DNA from: DASVXQ01 sp046727955
Lineage (GTDB): Bacteria > Actinomycetota > CALGFH01
DNA length: 22,513 nucleotides
Reading direction: 5' to 3'
NCBI GenBank assembly: GCA_046727955.1
Contig: JBKPDO010000274.1
Span: 1-22,513, forward strand
Both the position numbers and the translations under genes were made by a program. Of the stretch, positions 20,374-22,513 are shown piece by piece (within the stretch, counting starts at the first letter, position 1; each line of letters starts with the position of its first letter). The notes below the pieces were generated by a model. That model was not told the DNA's origin. It ran no database searches and was given only the letters and a program-made list of their open reading frames with translations.

Positions 20374-20391
20374 CGTAACGATCCCGTTACG
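20374..20391. promoter_or_regulatory. 7-bp inverted repeat, operator-like
   Basis: CGTAACG (20374-20380) and CGTTACG (20385-20391) are separated by ATCC. It is AT-richer than its surroundings and lies about 95 bp upstream of the multi-TM gene. It could be a dimeric repressor site or a small hairpin. Confidence 0.35.
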
Positions 20392-20483
20392 ACGGTCGGA
20401 GACACTGGCGCCACGTCCCCGTCAGGTGGACGGGTTGGCTGGTGGCCAGGTGGAGCGGAGATGACCTTGATGCGCCGACCATC

Positions 20484-21793
20484 ATGGAACTGACCGCTGC
20501 AGCCCGACCCGCCCGGCCGCGCTGGTGGCCGGGCGTGGTGGCGTGGGCGCTGTGGGCGCTGGTCGTGGTCGCCATCCCGGTGGCCGTCTGGCTGGATCAC
20601 CTGTTGCGCCAGGCCGGCCGGTCCGACCTGGTCCAGCTGGTGCCCGGCGCCATTCCCCCCGCGGTGGCGATGGTGAGCGCGACCACGGTCGGGGCGGTGC
20701 TGGCCAGCCGCCGGCCAGCGCACCCGGTCGGCTGGCTGCTGCTGGCCCTGGGCCTGTCCCTGGCCGCCGCTGGGGTGGCCGCGGCGTATGTGGCCTACGG
20801 CCTGCTGGCCCGCCCGGCGCGCTGCCAGCCGCCAGCGACGTGGCCCGCTGCTACTCCGCCACCGTGGTTGTGGGGCTGCCCTTGCTCAGCTTCGTGCTGC
20901 TGCTCACCCCGACCGGTTCGCTGCCCTCGCCGCGCTGGCGCTGGTGGGCCAGGGTCACCGTGGCGGCACCGGTCACCTTGCTGGTGGCCACGGCGGTGGC
21001 GAGCGGGCCGCTGGACCCCAAGTACCAGGCGGTGGGCGGGCCGTTCGACTTCCGCGGGCTTGGTGGCGCCCTGCTGGTCGTCAACCAGCTGGCCCTGGCG
21101 GTCACCACCCTCGCCGTCGTGGTCGCGGCCGGGTCGCTGGTGGTGCGGTTCCGCCGCGCCCGCGGCACCGAGCGCCAACAGCTGCGCTGGGTGGCGCTGG
21201 CGGCCGCGCTGGTGGTGCCGGCGGGGGTCGCCGTCCTGGGCGGCATGGCGCTGGGCGCCACGGTCGTGCTCACCTGGGCGATCGGTGCCTGCGTGGCGGT
21301 CCTGCCGCTGGCGATCGGCGCGGCGATCCTGCGCTACCGGCTGTACGACCTTGACCGCATCATCAGCCGCGCCCTCGCCTATGGGGTCCTTACGGTGCTG
21401 CTGGGCGGCGGCTACGCTGGCGTGGTCCTGGGGCTTGGCCAACTGCTCGGCCGGCAGTCGAGCCTGGTGGTGGCCGGCGCGACCTTGGCGGTGGCCGCCC
21501 TGTTCCAGCCGGCCCGCCGCCGCATCCAGCGGGCGGTCGACCGGCGGTTCAACCGGCGCCGCTACGACGCCGCCCAGACGATCACGGGGTTCAGCGCCCG
21601 CCTGCGCCAGCAGATCGATCTGGACACCCTCACCACCGAGCTGCTGGCGGTGGTCGCTCAAACCATGCAGCCAACCCAGGTGTCGCTATGGCTGCGGCCC
21701 ACCACCGCGCCGCAGGGCGTATCGAGCACCGCCAGCAGCACACCGCGTCAAGGAACTCACCAACCGCTCCCGATGGAGCAGACACCGCGGTAG
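20484..21793 (+). pseudogene. Multi-TM actinobacterial protein (kinase-like sensor without kinase), frameshifted
   Basis: Two overlapping frames make one protein. The first starts at ATG 20484 (or GTG 20442) and encodes TM helices through VAAAYVAYGLLARP. The second continues GALPAASDVARCYSATVVVG and runs to 21793. They join if one C is restored in the CCC run at 20813-20815, so either a base is missing from the assembly or the gene is broken. The restored product of about 437 residues has around six TM helices, then RYRLYDLDRIISRAL, a DRRFNRRRYDAAQT stretch and SARLRQQIDLDTLTTELLAV with SLWLRP. This is typical of a widespread actinobacterial family resembling sensor kinase N-termini, usually without HisKA. 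Function is unknown. The frame open from GTG 20525 is not the native N-terminus. Confidence 0.75.
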
Positions 21794-21959
21794 ATCACAA
21801 GCGCGGCTCCGCGGACGGAGGCACACACCTGCAGAACCTTCGCTCCGTTCGGCCCTAGCTGGCTGGTTAGCTGCCTCGCAGCACATTCACTCATGCGCCG
21901 GCGCCTCGGTAACATCGGCTCGCGTCCGGGGCGCCGGCCGCATTAGGCTAGTGGCTGCG

Positions 21960-21987
21960 TCGGGCACGACCAGCGACGGGTGCCCGA
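21960..21987. terminator. 8-bp hairpin upstream of dprA
   Basis: TCGGGCAC (21960-21967) pairs with GTGCCCGA (21980-21987) around a 12-nt loop. It may terminate read-through from the multi-TM gene or act as a regulatory site near dprA. Only a very short T-stretch follows. Confidence 0.4.
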
Positions 21988-22026
21988 ATCTTCCCCCGCC
22001 CCCTTCCCCATCGGCGTCGCCTGGGC

Positions 22027-22032
22027 TAGACT
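22027..22032 (+). promoter_or_regulatory. Putative -10 box of dprA
   Basis: TAGACT lies 7 nt before an in-frame ATG at 22040. Transcription would start at about 22040, giving either a leaderless message or a 24-nt leader carrying the Shine-Dalgarno for the ATG at 22064. Confidence 0.45.
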
Positions 22033-22063
22033 CGAACGTATGTTCGGAGGAGGGGTTGGCGCA

Positions 22064-22513
22064 ATGCCCGACGCGTCTGAGCGGGCGGCTGTCCTCGCGC
22101 TGGTCGCCCGCACCCAGCTCGCATGGCACTGGGCCGGCGCGCTCATCGAGGAGGCCGGCGGCGCCAAGCGCCTGCTCGCCGGGGACCTCGGCGGTGTCGC
22201 CTGGTTCAACCGGCGGGATGCCGAGGCGCTGGCCCGGGCGGTCGAGCCGGATGCGGTCGCCCGCTGCGCGGAGCTGGCCGACCGGCTGGCGACCCGAGGC
22301 GTGGGCCTGGTGACGGTGCTCGACGACGACTACCCCACCGCGCTGCACGCGGCCTACGACCGGCCGCCGTTCCTGTTCGTGCGCGGCTCGCTCACGGGCG
22401 TGGGCGACCGCGCCATCGCCGTCACCGGCACACCACGCGCACCGCTCGAGGCGGTGGAGCGCGCCGGCGCCCTGGGCGCTGCGCTCGCGCGCGCGGGCGT
22501 CGCGGTGGTGGCC
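22064..22513 (+). CDS. dprA: DNA-processing protein DprA (partial, runs off the window)
   Basis: The first 150 residues fit DprA/Smf, which binds incoming single-stranded DNA and loads RecA during transformation. They show an N-terminal helical part (ARTQLAWHWAGALIEEAGG), then VTVLDDDYPTALHAAYDRPPF and LFVRGSL. The first strand of the Rossmann fold follows (AIAVTGTPRAPLEAVERAGALGAALARAGVAVVA). The VGxR-type strand reads VTGTPRA, a small deviation. The ATG at 22064 is chosen because GGAGGAGG (22046-22053) lies 10 nt upstream; an in-frame ATG at 22040 would add 8 residues. The 3' end lies outside the window. With comEA and comEC near the other end, it supports a natural-transformation gene set in this organism. 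Confidence 0.88.
   Translation, partial: MPDASERAAVLALVARTQLAWHWAGALIEEAGGAKRLLAGDLGGVAWFNRRDAEALARAVEPDAVARCAELADRLATRGVGLVTVLDDDYPTALHAAYDRPPFLFVRGSLTGVGDRAIAVTGTPRAPLEAVERAGALGAALARAGVAVVA

Larger units (their letters stand above)
21794..22063. other. Intergenic region upstream of dprA
   Basis: No supported gene is seen. The region holds an 8-bp hairpin at 21960-21987, a TAGACT -10 candidate (22027-22032) and the dprA Shine-Dalgarno GGAGGAGG (22046-22053). Confidence 0.5.

Overview
The window is about 22.5 kb of very GC-rich chromosome and most likely comes from an actinobacterium. It carries a BldC-type GGHRRY regulator, a DUF3151 protein, a Zn-ribbon LeuRS, an actinobacterial-type multi-TM protein, GTG/TTG starts and several TAnnnT-N6/7-ATG (leaderless-type) promoters. 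I cannot name a genus from sequence alone.

Layout from left to right: holA (-) is divergent from comEA-comEC (+), with a C/G-run tract between them. comEC converges on leuS (-) across a tandem-repeat array that reaches the stop codons of both genes. A 420-bp gap leads to a bldC-like gene (+) with a strong terminator hairpin, then an unrecognised gene (+) with a possible glycosidase-like fold. A DUF3151 gene (-) and a long-chain acyl-CoA synthetase gene (+) diverge from a region that contains a perfect DnaA-box 9-mer and two palindromes. The synthetase converges on a secreted Asp-box beta-propeller gene (-) across a second stop-codon repeat and a 16-bp hairpin. An orphan membrane histidine kinase (-), a small zinc-ligand protein (-) and a GntR/UTRA regulator (-) follow. 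The GntR gene is divergent from a 1108-residue fusion of an endonuclease Q (EndoQ)-type PHP nuclease with a UvrD/Rep helicase (+). After it come a multiply frameshifted IS701-like transposase (-), a DUF885 fragment (-), a frameshifted multi-TM protein (+) and the start of dprA (+), which runs off the window.

The most interesting item is the EndoQ-UvrD fusion at 15911-19237. Known EndoQ enzymes nick DNA 5' of deaminated bases or abasic sites and are stand-alone proteins. Here the nuclease is joined to an SF1A helicase whose 2B region is replaced by a collagen-like (G-x-P)n plus Ala-rich segment, and the protein ends in a sliding-clamp-like QLSLL. The inference is a one-polypeptide nick-and-unwind system for deaminated DNA.

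Two other themes recur. Competence and DNA-uptake genes (comEA, a ComEC lacking the metallo-beta-lactamase domain, dprA) lie at both ends. Short tandem repeats are frequent: inside genes they are multiples of 3 bp and keep frame, and between genes they start at stop codons. Several G-run tracts could form G-quadruplexes.
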